From Parachlorella kessleri (Eukaryota; Chlorophyta; Trebouxiophyceae; Chlorellales; Chlorellaceae), in the NCBI GenBank assembly GCA_001598975.1, contig BBXU01001969.1, positions 1 through 23,878 on the forward strand: a stretch of 23,878 nt of DNA, in the 5' to 3' direction. The notes under the pieces are model-generated. The model searched no databases and was not told the DNA's origin. It saw only the letters and a list, made by a program, of their open reading frames with translations. Below, piece after piece: positions 7,171 to 16,839 of the stretch; the stretch's first letter is position 1, and every line of letters starts with the position of its first letter. The position numbers and the translations under genes were made by a program.

Positions 7171-10073
7171 CACCAGACACAAATGGCTGGAATCTCCTAT
7201 ATGCTCACCATGTTCGGGTGCCTTTCCGTCATGACAAGCATCCCCTGCAGGGCCGCTGGGCAGCTGCCCGTGGTCATGGCAGTCATGTCTCACCAGCTCA
7301 GCCGGTGATTTGTAAGACCAGGGCGTAGTTACACCTGGTGACTCTGGTGCAGCTGCCATTGCAGAAAGACCACGTCAAGGCACTATGGTAAGAGATGCGG
7401 TGGCGGCCGCAGTGGTCCTGCAGGGCAAGTGCCAACTCTCATTATCTAGCAACAGCGGCTGAATTGAACATGCAGCGCTGTTCAACACACCAGCGATGCT
7501 CTGTGGGTGTCCCAGAGCTTTCAAAAACACTTTTTAAATGCACGCAAACAGCGGTGCAGAGGTTTATGTACCTGGCAGCCTGTAAAGCATGTTGGGACTT
7601 CCAACCTTTGGATACCTTTGCATGCGTCAGAGTATTTGCGTAGGATTTTGCTGAGGGTTGGCTGGCAGGGCTGTGGGACGCGCACGCCTGCCAGCCCTCC
7701 AGCAGCTTAAAATGTCTGCACATCCGCATTGTCCAGGGCGTCCAGGCTCTGCACACCGCTTCATGCTGTCTTTCGAAAGGGGGAACTGATGAATGAAGTC
7801 CCTATGCCAACCTTTCTGCTATATGTTGGGTGCACATATGCTACCCGTTGCATGCTGAGTGCAGAGCCACTGCCAGCCTACCTGCCAGAATTCTAAAGGA
7901 TACACAGTGAGCTGCATGGTTGGAAGCCTTATCACAGTGCAGCCAATGTCACTCTTGCAACAGTTTGACACTTCTAGTCGAGGCAATCATGAGTGGTCTG
8001 CAACCATGGCCATGCCCTCCTCCACTAGCATAGGCTTATGTGTCCATATCAGTTTCACTTGCATCGATAATGTACAACCATGGACATTCCCACCACATCG
8101 GCGTAGGGTAAAGGCCATGATGATGTAGCTACACACCTGTGCTGACACGTCGGCCAGCTTCCCTGCACTGTAGAGGCTGTACACCCCAGCTGCAGCAAAT
8201 AGCATAGACTGTAGTGACTAGCTTCCCTGCACTGTGTGCTCTGTCGCCTTACACGAAGCACAGCAGCACGCCTCCTCCCGCCAGGAGCAGCTATATGACA
8301 CTGCCACCAGGCATGGAGCAGCTATTTCCTACCATGCAAACCCTAGTGAAACATCCATTACTCTGAGAGCCCTATAGTCGTCGCCTCTTATAACAGCTGT
8401 TCAGCTCGTCGGTCAGCCTTGCTATCCTTCAGTGGTTCGCCCTAACAGCTTCCAATCTGGTGAGAAGGCTGACCAGTCGTCAATGCAGCCCATACTATAA
8501 GTGGCTTCCAGAGCGCTTTGGCCGTGTGTCCCTGACGGGTTTTGTGCTGTTCGGCCTTTGTACTGCCTTGAGTGGGGCTTCTCCGGCCTGTAAGGAAAGC
8601 CAAGTGAGCATCACGGCACCAGCTGCCAGGCAGTCATGCATGATGACGCCTCTCAGGCTTCCTGCCAAGGCCCTCATGGGGTTGCAGTGCTGTGGTCTGT
8701 ATGAACCACTCCAGGGGTGGGGGCCACACCTGCCATGCAGCTGCAATGATGTCAGCACTCTTGAACATGCTAAGTGTATGCTGCTTTGTGTGGGCAGGGA
8801 ACAGTAAAGGCCTGCGGACCCTGCAACCAGCCTCTGCCCTGAATTGGGAACTGCTGGTGGATAAGGTTAGTAGCCCGAGTAGGAGGTGCTCTTGTCGCTG
8901 GAGTAGCAGCAGGGCTTACCCAGGTGCTCTTGTTGAAGGATTGGGGGCAACAGAAGCTGCAAGTTGGCTGGCCACCCTCCATGGCAATACTTTCTCCGTT
9001 GCACACCTGCATTGTCTTCCCTGACCAGGTCTGGAGGAACTCGTACATCTAGAGCATGCAAACGTGACCATTGCTAGCAGCGCTGTAAGGATGAAAGCTC
9101 TTGCAAGATGCCACCACCCCTATAAGTGACATATGTGCAAAGCGCAATGCAGACTGCCGTGCAAGCCAGGAATGCTGGACACAAGTACGTTAGTTGCGGC
9201 CCCTGCAGGACACTCTCTCCACAGACATTGGCGCAGCGGCTTGGGGCCTTGGAGCTGACGTGGCAACTGCATGCAGCATCACACAATGGCTTCCTTAGAG
9301 CCAAGTGCAACCGAAGCCATGGCATCCTTGGAGTTGCAGGCAAGTGACAACCTTGTTCTGCAATGGTTTTTGGTGCGAACAATATGATAGATGCATGTCA
9401 TCAAGGTTGCATTACAATCGTCACAAATACTGATGCGCATTGGAACAGAGAGCCGCTAAGCTTCGGACCCTGCCAGAGCTTCAACTGTGGAAAGCATGCC
9501 AAGTTAACCCTGCCTTCAGTAGCTCTAAAGGAACCTTGTGCCTGCCATAGCGAAAACAGTGCCGGTACCTTGTGCAGCTTGAAAATGGCCATATCAACCT
9601 TGCATCATGATGAATGTGGAGCTCAGCTGTGAGTTGCAACTCCTTGGGCAAACTCCTGGTCACAATGCAGGGTTCATTTGATGTGCCTGCTCATGGCTGC
9701 TATGCCGTAGGAAGCAAGCGAGGCCGCAAGCGCTCTTAGTCAGCCGCCTTCGCCTGCTCCTGGTAGCTCAGACCTAGCTGTGACAGGTCTTGCGGTACCT
9801 GCCGATGCCGTAGGCACCGAGCCAAGGCCCACATGGGTGTGCCATCCCTCCAAACTTCTTTGATGTCTATTACACATGATAGAGGAGACCTAATGTGGCA
9901 ACATGACCATCATATTCTGGGTTGACCCCTGGTGTTGTTCATTAATGTTTCCTGATCCACAGATCTGCGTACAAGGTGGGAAACTCATAACTGACTTGAC
10001 AGCGGTGCTGGGTGTGACCTTGTCTTGGTAATACTTGCTGCACTTTACTGTCGAATTTCCACCGCTTTTGCAG
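7171..10073. other. 2.9 kb without a supportable gene
   Basis: No ORF here has a convincing splice-consistent neighbour or family motif. It contains a 10-bp inverted repeat at about 7664-7697 (GGCTGGCAGG/CCTGCCAGCC), a doubled AGCTTCCCTGCACTGT at about 8156 and 8220 with a relative at about 21822-21840, and a stretch (about 8870-9040) related to 22880-23015. A splice-flanked open stretch at 9225-9339 is discussed under rejected items. Upstream exons and the promoter of copy 2 probably lie somewhere in this interval. Confidence 0.5.
8870..9040 (+). repeat. Relic related to 22880-23015
   Basis: Ordered similarity: GTCGCTGGAG, then CAGGTGC, then GGC(C)ACC.TCC.. CATG, then TTGCA.ACCTGCAT...CTTCCC. 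The plus reading gives a hydrophobic stretch ending in LH.LP in both. It could be a degraded copy of the candidate gene at the right end, or a shared transposon. Confidence 0.45.
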
Positions 10074-10220
10074 TTTGTGGACCTGAGGCAGCTTGCGGAC
10101 TCCACAATATCAATCTACGAAGACCTTGGGAGCAATTTGAAGCTAGCCTATGAGCAAGAGGACGAGCGTCTGGTGACCGAGGTCCAGGTTGCGTTGATGG
10201 GCGTCGCCGACATATATCTG
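10074..10220 (+). CDS. Copy 2 exon 1 of those visible
   Basis: 147 nt, acceptor CGCTTTTGCAG, donor GTGAGT, phase 0-0. It encodes 49 residues that look like paired helices: RQLADS...YEDLGSNLKL, then EQEDERLVTEVQ, ending ADIYL. The copy 1 equivalent would be left of the window. Confidence 0.65.
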
Positions 10221-13200
10221 GTGAGTAGCCTGAGGACTAGCAAGTCCTAAAGGCTAATCCAGGCAGGGCTGCCCAGCTTGGCTTCGGGCCTTCCCCTGCT
10301 GACTGAAGGACTTGACATGCTTATTTGCATGGCATTGTACAGCTTTGTTGCTGCTGCCTTGCAAGTGAATATGCCGCTTTTGATGCAGATGCAACAAGAC
10401 ATCGTGGCACAACAGTGCGACCTGTTTCGAGCCATAAACTCCCACATCCAGGTTCACGACCAGCACCTTGCACCATTCCTGCAGGCGGTCCGTAAGCTGG
10501 CAGTTAGCTTCAGGAGAAGTGTTTGGGGTAGCGACGTCCTGCAGTTTGTTGCGGAGCGGACAGTGCAGCAGTTAGATGTAAGCTTGCCTGTCTTGGACGT
10601 CAAGGTGGGTACAGTGCCATAGTTGCAATGCCTCGAGTGTTTTGCTTGAGTGGAAGCAAGTGGCGCCCCGGCCACATTGTAGACTGCGGTCCATGATGCG
10701 CAACCGAGGGAGTCTCCTTAACCCACGCCCCTGACTGTTGTCCTGTGGTTTCTCACGGCGCCACTTTAGGCAAGGCTATGGCTGTGCCCTTGAGGCCTGG
10801 GCATAATTTTTACAATTTGTTTATTTGACTGAGGGCAATGCTGGGGGGATCTTGGGCCAGGTGACTGTTGAAGTGCGGGGAACGCCACATCTTTGCGCAG
10901 ACTGAATTTCTACCTCAACACAACACAATAATCTGCACGCAAGTCTGTTCTGAAAAGTGTTACTCCCCAACAGTTGAGAAAACTTGAAGCACCTCACACA
11001 AGCAGCACATGGGGCTGGTTGGTCTGTTGCGAATTACTGGGGATGTGCACGCACGAAGCTTTGGCTATGTTGCCACAGACTTATGCACTCCAATGAGTCT
11101 GTCTTCTACCAGCCACTCCAGCCTGCCCTTCCTTAGTGATGAAAGAGTAACAAAGACTCTCTGCCCCTAGCTGGCAATGTGTCGTGCTCAAATACTGTAT
11201 CTTACTAAAAGCCCACCCGCCTGTCCCAACACAGCTGAAGGAGCTGGACGAGGTCATGGCTGACCCCGAGGTGCCGGGCGCGGACCGCTTGCTGTATTTG
11301 ACCGCTCTGCGCTGCATTATTGATGAGGTGGCGTGGAGCATCGGGCCTGATCTGGCGCAGTATGTGAGTGGGTGCGGGGGGTGCTGCCAAGGTGTGGGCA
11401 GGGCATTCAGTGCTAGCATTGCAGTTGAGAGTGGTAGTCATGCATGTATTAGCTGTTGCACCCAGCTGATGCACGAATTGGCTAGTGAAGGACTCTCGCA
11501 CATGGTCAACATAGGGACCCCTCCTTCCAGGTCCAACCTTTAGGGCCTGGGCGTATTCATTTAATTAATCATTTCTTCAGCATGGGTTCCCTCCTGTATG
11601 CTTCAGCACCCCACTGGCATAAACAGTTCATACGCTACAAACACGTGGCGCATTGAGAGCATAACACAGCCTTCAACCCAAATGTAGTGCGCTGGACTGC
11701 AGCCCTGGCAGACATGTCCCTGGCAAGCTTGCCTGGCAAGCCCTTAAGGGGTCTCTTCTCTAGGTCTACTTGCACTTTCAGTTACCACATACATGTACCT
11801 CAACACAGACACACTGCCTCGGAAAACACCCGTCCATGTCATACATGTAGCCTGATACTCAGCATTCTTCCTGCATGAAGTGCCCTTTAGACATGCATGC
11901 CCAGAGAAGCAACACCCTTCTATGCAGTTGGGGGGCCTGACCCTGGGCACCGTGTTTGCCACTGGTGCGCTGCGGCTGTTGGGGAACATCCTGGACCCCG
12001 AGAATGTCGTGATGCCCCTGCAAGCACAAGCGCTACACAGCATGAAAGGTGACAGCTGTCGTCAGCCCAGAATTGCTCACTGTACTTAGCTTGTGTGCAT
12101 TGCAATACCTTCAAACCATTCCAAGCGCCGAAAGGTCAGCCTTCAATAACGTAGTGCCAGACGATAGGATAGATCATAGTAGAACCTGAGTGTCTCAGGA
12201 TAACTGCCATTCCACCCCTTGTCTGTGCCTTGAATGTCTTGACGAGTGCAGTGTGTGCAAGCTATTAAATATGGGATGTAGGTAAGCTTGCATGCTGTGG
12301 GTCTCGGACTTTAGCGACTGCGGTACGGGCAGGGCAACAACCACGTTTTCTTAGGCTGTTGGTGTTGTGTGCAGGGCTTGCTGATCTGGACTATGTCAAG
12401 CACCTCACCATGCTGCGGTGCGGCGAGCACCTGGAGCGGCTCCTGGCTCGCCCGTTCTTGGGGCGGATTGCGCACTTGCACAAAGACCTGGTAGGGGCAT
12501 CGATATGCGTATACATGGTGATGGTCATATCAGCTGGAAGGCGGCACTGAGGCCTTGGTTGGACTCACCTAGTTAGTTTGGAAAGAATAGGAAAGCGTTC
12601 CTGTTTATGGAGCTCTGTGGAGGAAGCTGTGGTGAAGTTCACCTCTTCACTGAAGCTGTGAATTTGCATCTTAGTTCTTCTTTGCCACATCATCTCTCCA
12701 CCTTTGCAGAAGGCCACCGACCAACTTGAGGGGCTGTCTCCTGTCATGGAGGCTGCCCAGCGGTCCAACACCGTGAAGCATGGCATGCTGAGGTACCTGC
12801 GCAAGCAGGTGCTCACCAAGTTTGTAGCCCTGCCTCTGGAGGAGCAGGCAGAGCCTCAGACAGTGCCAGCCTACATGCTGAAGGCGCTGGAGAGGATAAG
12901 CACACGTGAGGCACTGCCATGGAGACTTGCAGACCATGTTGTATGCTTCCATCGCTCCAGCTATGGCCCATGTTGCCTTGCCCCCTGGGCAAGCTGTTGC
13001 AGGAAATAATCAAAGAATGAATACGCCCAGGCCTCGGAACACCCAGCCGTAATTGGGCGTTGCTGCAGGAAACCCTACATAAAAGTCCTGCTGCTTTGTG
13101 AGGTTGCCCGACACTCGAGTCTGCTGCAACTGACTGTTACGCAACAGTTGTGGTTGTGTGCAGCCGGCAGGAGTGTGGAGGATGCTGTGCGCAACGTGCG

Positions 13201-15623
13201 TGAACTGGTGACCGTCTACCATGCACTGAGGGGGCAACATGGCGCACACGGGCTGCTGAGGGAGTTGGTGGCAAGTGGGGCAACTCCAAGGGATGCTCCA
13301 CCCTCAGCGCAACTGGAGTCAGTACGTGAGAGTGGAGATGTAAATTTGCATGCATCATGATGATAGCATGAGGGCCTCGAGCGACACAAAACCTTATTGG
13401 ATATGGCTTCCACAGCGGTCCTTGTAATCTGGTTGCTTATCAATGGCATCCGCAAAGTGGTAGTATGCGAGGAAAGGATAAATTGTGTCAACACTACCGC
13501 TGGGCTACTCTGACCAGCAGCATTGCAGTGCACTGGTTTTCGCACCTCTGGAACAGCAGGAGTCGTGCCCTGATGTAGGTTGCTAGGTAGGATGCCGGTC
13601 CAGCACACACCCGTCATATTTGAAACACCAGAAAAAACTCATACTGAGAACTTGCCCAGAAGCCGGACTGTACTTGTGCTGGCATTGTCAGGGCTTCCAA
13701 ATGAGTACTGCTGATGTCTGCCTTGAGTGATTTTGCCTGCTCCCAGCAGGTGAATCAAGCGCTGCACCGCTCGCTGGATGGGCTCTTCACCGAGGAACAC
13801 TTCACCAAGCTGTCCAACATCCTCTGCATCATCATGCGTATCCGCAGCAGGGTGCATGATGCCCTACTTCTACAACTCTTTGAGGGTGGGTGGATGGCCC
13901 AGCGCTCGTTGCCCCACAATCTGACTTCAGTTGTGCACAAAACCTTTGGATTGTTGGTTGTGGGCCGGCAACAGATATAAGTGCAGAAATGTGGGATCCA
14001 TCAAAGGGTAAAGCAGTGGGATGTATAAAGCCTAGGCGTGCGCAGATATTCGCGCACCGCCAATCTGCACCAATCAGCCAGCATGCTGCTGGTACTGGAC
14101 CCACAGATTGCAGGGGACTTACCTAACCTGTCCCCCGTTGCACAGGTGCCATCAATCCTCTGCTGGGATTTTTGGAGACCCTGCTCTGTGATGGCTTCCT
14201 TACCAGCACACGCTGTGCTGACCACATCAGGGCAGTGGTGGCGGTGGGGCAACACCATGCGTTGGTGTTGGCCAGAGCGGTCAATACCGCGGTGGTGGGC
14301 AAGGTTAGGAGGGAGCCGCGTACTTCGTCGGACATTAGTGAGCCGCTCGACGCACGGTCGAAGTTCGGGGGAGCTTGTGGCTGACAATACTCCGCGCAAC
14401 GCTGCTGCTGCTGCTGCTGCTTGTAGACAATGGGGACGCAGGGTTGGGGCTAGGAGGGGCAGTGGTCACCCCAAGTTTCCGGGCAACACCTGGTCAAATA
14501 AAACACATGAGCAGCCGTATGCAGAGCGACGGTGACACCAACCCTTGTTGTCTTTGCCTTTAGAGGAAGCCGCCAACTGAGCCTGTTTTGCTGCCGTAGG
14601 AACCACCACTCAGGCAGCAGGACACTGAGGCGTGTGTAAGAGCACGAGCTGAGGCGGAGCAGACCAAGGCGGCTGTTGCGGAGGTAGCCAAGCAAGTGGA
14701 GCGAGACATGGTGGGTGGAAAAGGGTGACATGGGCCAAGGAGATTATGTAGGGTGAAGCGCACGGCATTGAAGCTAGCCAGCAGTGGTGGGCGCAATGAG
14801 TGTCGGAGCAACAATGGCAGTAAGGCGGGGAATGCAATGGTTGACTTGAGAAGTGGGGTGACCGTGCAGGGAGTCACAGATGGTCGCTTGTCCAGGTGGA
14901 CACTGCCCAGTGTGAACACAGCATGGAGATCAGCACTTATTATGTTCGTAATTTGCCTTCGTCTGTGGCTCATACTCACATCGGTCTCTGGCGCCCTCGA
15001 AGGGATGGGCTAGTCCCCTCATGGGCAGGTGCGGGCGCTCGGCGCTTCTGGCCGCAGCGGCATGGTGGAGCTTGAAGAGAAGCGTACGGAGAGAGCCAAG
15101 GACGCATGGCGGGGCGGCGCTGATGTCAATCTGTCAGAGGCCATGCGATCTGCCAAGAAGGTAGGTGGGCAGCAGGCACCGAGGCTTTTTGTAACTGGGC
15201 TGTAGGCTGCTGACAGTGCTACACCCATTTCCTGGTGCCTTGTTGTTGGGGTGTTTACAGAGCCGCTCGCCTGTCATGCCTGAGGTTCTTCAGTTGCTTT
15301 CTGTGGAAGTGTTGTACAAGAGAATGTCGCACAGCAATCCGCTATAACGCCACCCTGCTAGCTACGGGGTTGTTTATACACAAGCGTCTGAAAACTTGTC
15401 CCAACGTTTGGTTTAACCACAAATTTGGGGGTGATGCTTGCTGCAGTTCTACTACGAGCGCGAGGCGGCTGGCCCGGTGGACGCCTTTCAAGTGGCATTC
15501 AGCGACCACAGCAGCGGGCTGATGTTGGAGCGTAAGCTCGCATATCTAGTCGCAAGGCAACAGCTGTCTGATGGTGAAGAGCAACTGGACATGGAGCTAT
15601 ACACCCCTGTATTTTCCACGTAA
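10074..15623 (+). CDS. Copy 2 of tandem-duplicated gene: 12 visible exons, intact, unknown function (5' end not identified)
   Basis: Exons 10074-10220, 10389-10577, 11235-11363, 11928-12048, 12375-12490, 12710-12905, 13164-13321, 13750-13885, 14146-14303, 14600-14710, 15029-15160 and 15447-15623 sum to 1770 nt. They read as 589 codons plus TAA with every junction in phase; all donors are GT and all acceptors AG, mostly CAG. I do not recognise the family. The product looks soluble and alpha-helical: no signal peptide or membrane segment seen. An Ala/Glu/Lys-rich coiled-coil stretch (about residues 455-515) lies near the C-terminus, and an AGPVDAF..YTPV domain (about 532-589) closes the protein. 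Helical repeats rich in Leu and acidic residues could suit a scaffold or adaptor, but this is inference. The start codon was not found; further exons probably lie upstream. A TGTAA signal sits about 100 nt after the stop. The 10389 exon could instead end at 10604 (donor GTGGGT), also in frame. Confidence 0.75.
10389..10577 (+). CDS. Copy 2 exon 2
   Basis: 189 nt, acceptor TTGATGCAG, donor GTAAGC, phase 0-0. It encodes a helical segment with AQQCDLFRAINSH and AVRKLAVSFRRSVWG. An alternative donor at 10605 adds nine codons in frame. Confidence 0.65.
10713..10810 (+). repeat. Dispersed repeat, second copy
   Basis: It aligns with 2653-2750 (shared exact 19-bp block and the TTGAGGCCTGGGCAT end). 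It sits in the copy 2 intron between the exons ending at 10577 and starting at 11235, not in the intron that holds the other copy. Confidence 0.75.
11235..11363 (+). CDS. Copy 2 exon 3
   Basis: 129 nt, acceptor CCAACACAG, donor GTGAGT, phase 0-0. It encodes 43 residues, including LKELDEVMADPEVPG and a Leu/Ile-rich helix ending WSIGPDLAQY. Third-position G/C is higher here than in the flanking introns, as expected for coding sequence. Confidence 0.7.
11534..11552 (+). repeat. End fragment of the dispersed repeat
   Basis: GGCCTGGGCGTATTCATTT matches the terminal part of the repeat at 2653-2750. GCCTGGGCGTATTCATT is identical to the minus strand of 13013-13029. Confidence 0.55.
11928..12048 (+). 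CDS. Copy 2 exon 4
   Basis: 121 nt, acceptor TTCTATGCAG, donor GTGACA, phase 0 to 1, the partner of 111-231. The conserved core LGTVFATG and LRLLG..ILDP..VVMPLQ is the best-preserved part of the protein (about 72% identity by hand count). Confidence 0.75.
12375..12490 (+). CDS. Copy 2 exon 5
   Basis: 116 nt, acceptor TTGTGTGCAG, donor GTAGGG, phase 1 to 0, the partner of 556-671. It encodes LDYVKHLTMLRCGEHLERLL followed by ARPF and a His/Lys-containing helix. Confidence 0.75.
12710..12905 (+). CDS. Copy 2 exon 6, carrying the empty SINE site
   Basis: 196 nt, acceptor CCTTTGCAG, donor GTGAGG, phase 0 to 1. It encodes LSPVMEAAQRSN, LRYLRKQVLTKF, an acidic linker and YMLKALERIST. GGATAAGCACA at 12894-12904 is the unoccupied counterpart of the duplicated target in copy 1. 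Confidence 0.75.
13006..13035 (-). repeat. Dispersed repeat end, minus orientation
   Basis: On the minus strand it reads CCGAGGCCTGGGCGTATTCA and onward, the same end as the repeats at 2653-2750 and 11534-11552. Lies in the intron after exon 6. Confidence 0.55.
13164..13321 (+). CDS. Copy 2 exon 7
   Basis: 158 nt, acceptor GTGTGCAG, donor GTACGT, phase 1 to 0, the partner of 1715-1869. It encodes GRSVEDAVRNVRELV, HALRG and a Leu-rich helix, with a less conserved Pro/Ala tail. Confidence 0.75.
13750..13885 (+). CDS. Copy 2 exon 8
   Basis: 136 nt, acceptor CCCAGCAG, donor GTGGGT, phase 0 to 1, the partner of 2308-2443. It encodes VNQALHRSLDGLF, EEHFTKLSNIL and DALLLQLFEG. Confidence 0.75.
14146..14303 (+). 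CDS. Copy 2 exon 9
   Basis: 158 nt, acceptor GTTGCACAG, donor GTTAGG, phase 1 to 0, the partner of 2926-3083. It encodes GAINPLLGFLETLLCDGF, then a Val/Ala-rich helix with a QHH triplet absent from copy 1. Confidence 0.7.
14401..14421. repeat. (GCT)7 microsatellite in copy 2 intron
   Basis: Seven pure GCT units in the intron after exon 9. Not shared with copy 1. Confidence 0.95.
14600..14710 (+). CDS. Copy 2 exon 10, coiled-coil
   Basis: 111 nt, acceptor CTGCCGTAG, donor GTGGGT, phase 0-0. It encodes 37 residues of heptad-like Ala/Glu/Lys/Val sequence (EACVRARAEAEQTKAAVAEV) ending in KQVERDM. Copy 1 keeps at best a broken relic at 3205-3300. Confidence 0.6.
15029..15160 (+). CDS. Copy 2 exon 11
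   Basis: 132 nt, acceptor ATGGGCAG, donor GTAGGT, phase 0-0. It encodes a Gly/Ser-rich start, then a charged helix (VELEEKRTERAKDAWRGG) and a final helix ending SAKK. Copy 1 has lost one base in the middle. Confidence 0.65.
15447..15623 (+). CDS. Copy 2 last exon and stop
   Basis: 177 nt, acceptor TTGCTGCAG, ends in TAA. It encodes FYYEREAAGPVDAF, LMLERKLAYLVARQQL, an acidic turn and YTPVFST. It follows exon 11 in phase. A short splice-like piece at 15261-15302 in the intervening intron could be a further 14-codon exon, also phase 0. Confidence 0.7.
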   Translation, partial: FYYEREAAGPVDAFQVAFSDHSSGLMLERKLAYLVARQQLSDGEEQLDMELYTPVFST

Positions 15624-15689
15624 AAGGGTGGTCTGGCCTGTTGCTCCTGCTCACAGCTGGGGGCAACAGACGGGTCCTGTGGTGATTCC

Positions 15690-16000
15690 ATGACAACTAG
15701 GGTATTAGGCACGCACATATATATGTAAAGCCATCTGTGAGCTGGTGTTTTCAGTCAGGTGTGCTGACGTGCAGCAGCCAGCTGGAGTGTACTCCTTTCT
15801 AACACAGCGTAGCGGCACTATGCTGCCATGTGACTCCTAGCTAGCACCTATAGGTGGGGCCAATATAAGCCAGGATGTACTATGCCCAAAAACCACAAAT
15901 TCCAAATAATGCACCACCTAGCTGTAGCTGCTTCACACCACTCCTCATAGTCCCGGGGTCCCATAGGGTTGGCAAGCAGCCCCCGCCGCCCCACCTCCTC
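15690..16000. repeat. 3' flank of copy 2, shared with copy 1 flank
   Basis: It aligns in order with blocks of 4490-5050, for example GACTCCTA, ATAAGCCAGGATGTACTATG and CTGCTTCA..CTCCTCATAG. This shows that the duplicated unit extends beyond the gene. No coding sequence seen. Confidence 0.65.
15724..15728 (+). promoter_or_regulatory. TGTAA polyadenylation-type signal, copy 2
   Basis: It lies about 100 nt after the TAA stop, in the block ATATATGTAAAGCCATCTGT that is conserved behind copy 1. This spacing is usual for chlorophyte 3' UTRs to be somewhat longer, but the motif and its conservation support it as the 3' end signal. Confidence 0.6.
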
Positions 16001-16068
16001 CGGCAGTGACTTTCACAAGATGCACTTAGCTGAGCGCAACAAAAGCATATGCCTCAAGGGTCAGTGGA

Positions 16069-16830
16069 TCACAAAGTTAGCAAAGGACTTGTCCTCCCGC
16101 AGTGTGGGCGGCTGCCCACACCGCCAGTACAGTTGTCATCTCCACTGATGTGGTCTCTCCACCTGAAACCTAGCGTGCAGCCCTTGACAAAGGCATCCAG
16201 GCAATGTCGGTGAGCACATGTCAGCACCACTGACCGGCAGCCATACAACACTACCGACATCGCCAGCAGAATAAACAGCATCAGCCTAGCGTGCAGCTCC
16301 GTGACCCCGTTGGCTGAAGATGGCCACCACAACCTCCCAAACCTCCAAACAGCTGCACCAAGCGACTGCCGACAGCCTAACTCAGTATTCAGGTCAATGT
16401 TGTCGGTGCAGGGACTGCCAAGGTACTTAGAGTTTTCCACCCTGAGATGCATGCTGCCGCCCACCTAAATGTCCGGCTGCCATCTGGACTGGCTGCTGGC
16501 GCCTGCTTGTTGGCTGGAGCAAGGAGGGAGTTGCTGCTGCTGCTGCTGCTGCTGCTGCTATTGGTAATCCTGGTGCACTGGTAGTGCCAGGGGTGTAGGG
16601 GCTTTCTTCCCAAAAAATGGCAGACCACCGCCTGGCTGTGTCACTGCTAGCGCCCCAAGCACCAGTGTCAGTAGAGCAGTGCCGTGCAGTTGACACCATA
16701 ACACGGGGCTCCGCTGCATGCACACAAGCCAAACTGAGTCAGCCATTTGGATAAGAAAGGAACCAGACAGCATTCCTAGCTTGGAAAACGCAACGTGAGA
16801 TACATTGTCTGCCTGCCTTCGGCAGTGCAA
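16069..16830 (-). mobile_element. LINE fossil B, antisense, with the post-RT segment
   Basis: On the minus strand 16464-16069 is one open frame. It contains SKYLGSP..DN.DLNTELG, VTELHARLMLFILLAMSVV, LYGCRS and HRHCLDAFVKGCTLGFRWRD, the conserved stretch that follows the RT catalytic core in many non-LTR elements. The region 16470-16530 matches fossil A 5200-5275, and 16630-16730 matches 6280-6390. The RT core itself (the equivalent of about 5320-6260 in fossil A) is missing here, while fossil A lacks this post-RT segment. Position and orientation behind the gene match fossil A, so the insertion predates the gene duplication. Confidence 0.75.
16532..16559. repeat. (TGC)n repeat inside LINE fossil B
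   Basis: Nine uninterrupted TGC units, at the place where fossil A has (CTG)n (5281-5309). Confidence 0.95.
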
Positions 16831-16839
16831 CTCACTGGT

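Noticed and set aside
6874..7359. 161-codon minus-strand frame as a gene
   Set aside because: Pro/His/Gly-rich, no domain; its middle (7092-7165) is repeated in LINE fossil D, so it is probably the upstream part of the element.
8460..8807. 115-codon plus-strand frame
   Set aside because: No motif, no fitting splice partners, and the opposite strand is equally open.
9225..9339. Open stretch with acceptor CTCCACAG and a classical GC-type donor AG|GCAAGT, perhaps an upstream exon of copy 2
   Set aside because: It ends in phase 1 while the next supported exon (10074) starts in phase 0, and no linking exon was found. Worth testing with transcripts.
14038..14535. 165-codon plus-strand frame, the longest in the window
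   Set aside because: It overlaps exon 9 of copy 2 in a different frame and runs through its intron and the GCT repeat; the alternative frame is the one conserved in copy 1.
15261..15302. Extra 14-codon exon between exons 11 and 12 of copy 2
   Set aside because: Phase-compatible, but the copy 1 equivalent (from 3702) is not preserved in length or frame and the intron without it has an ordinary size.
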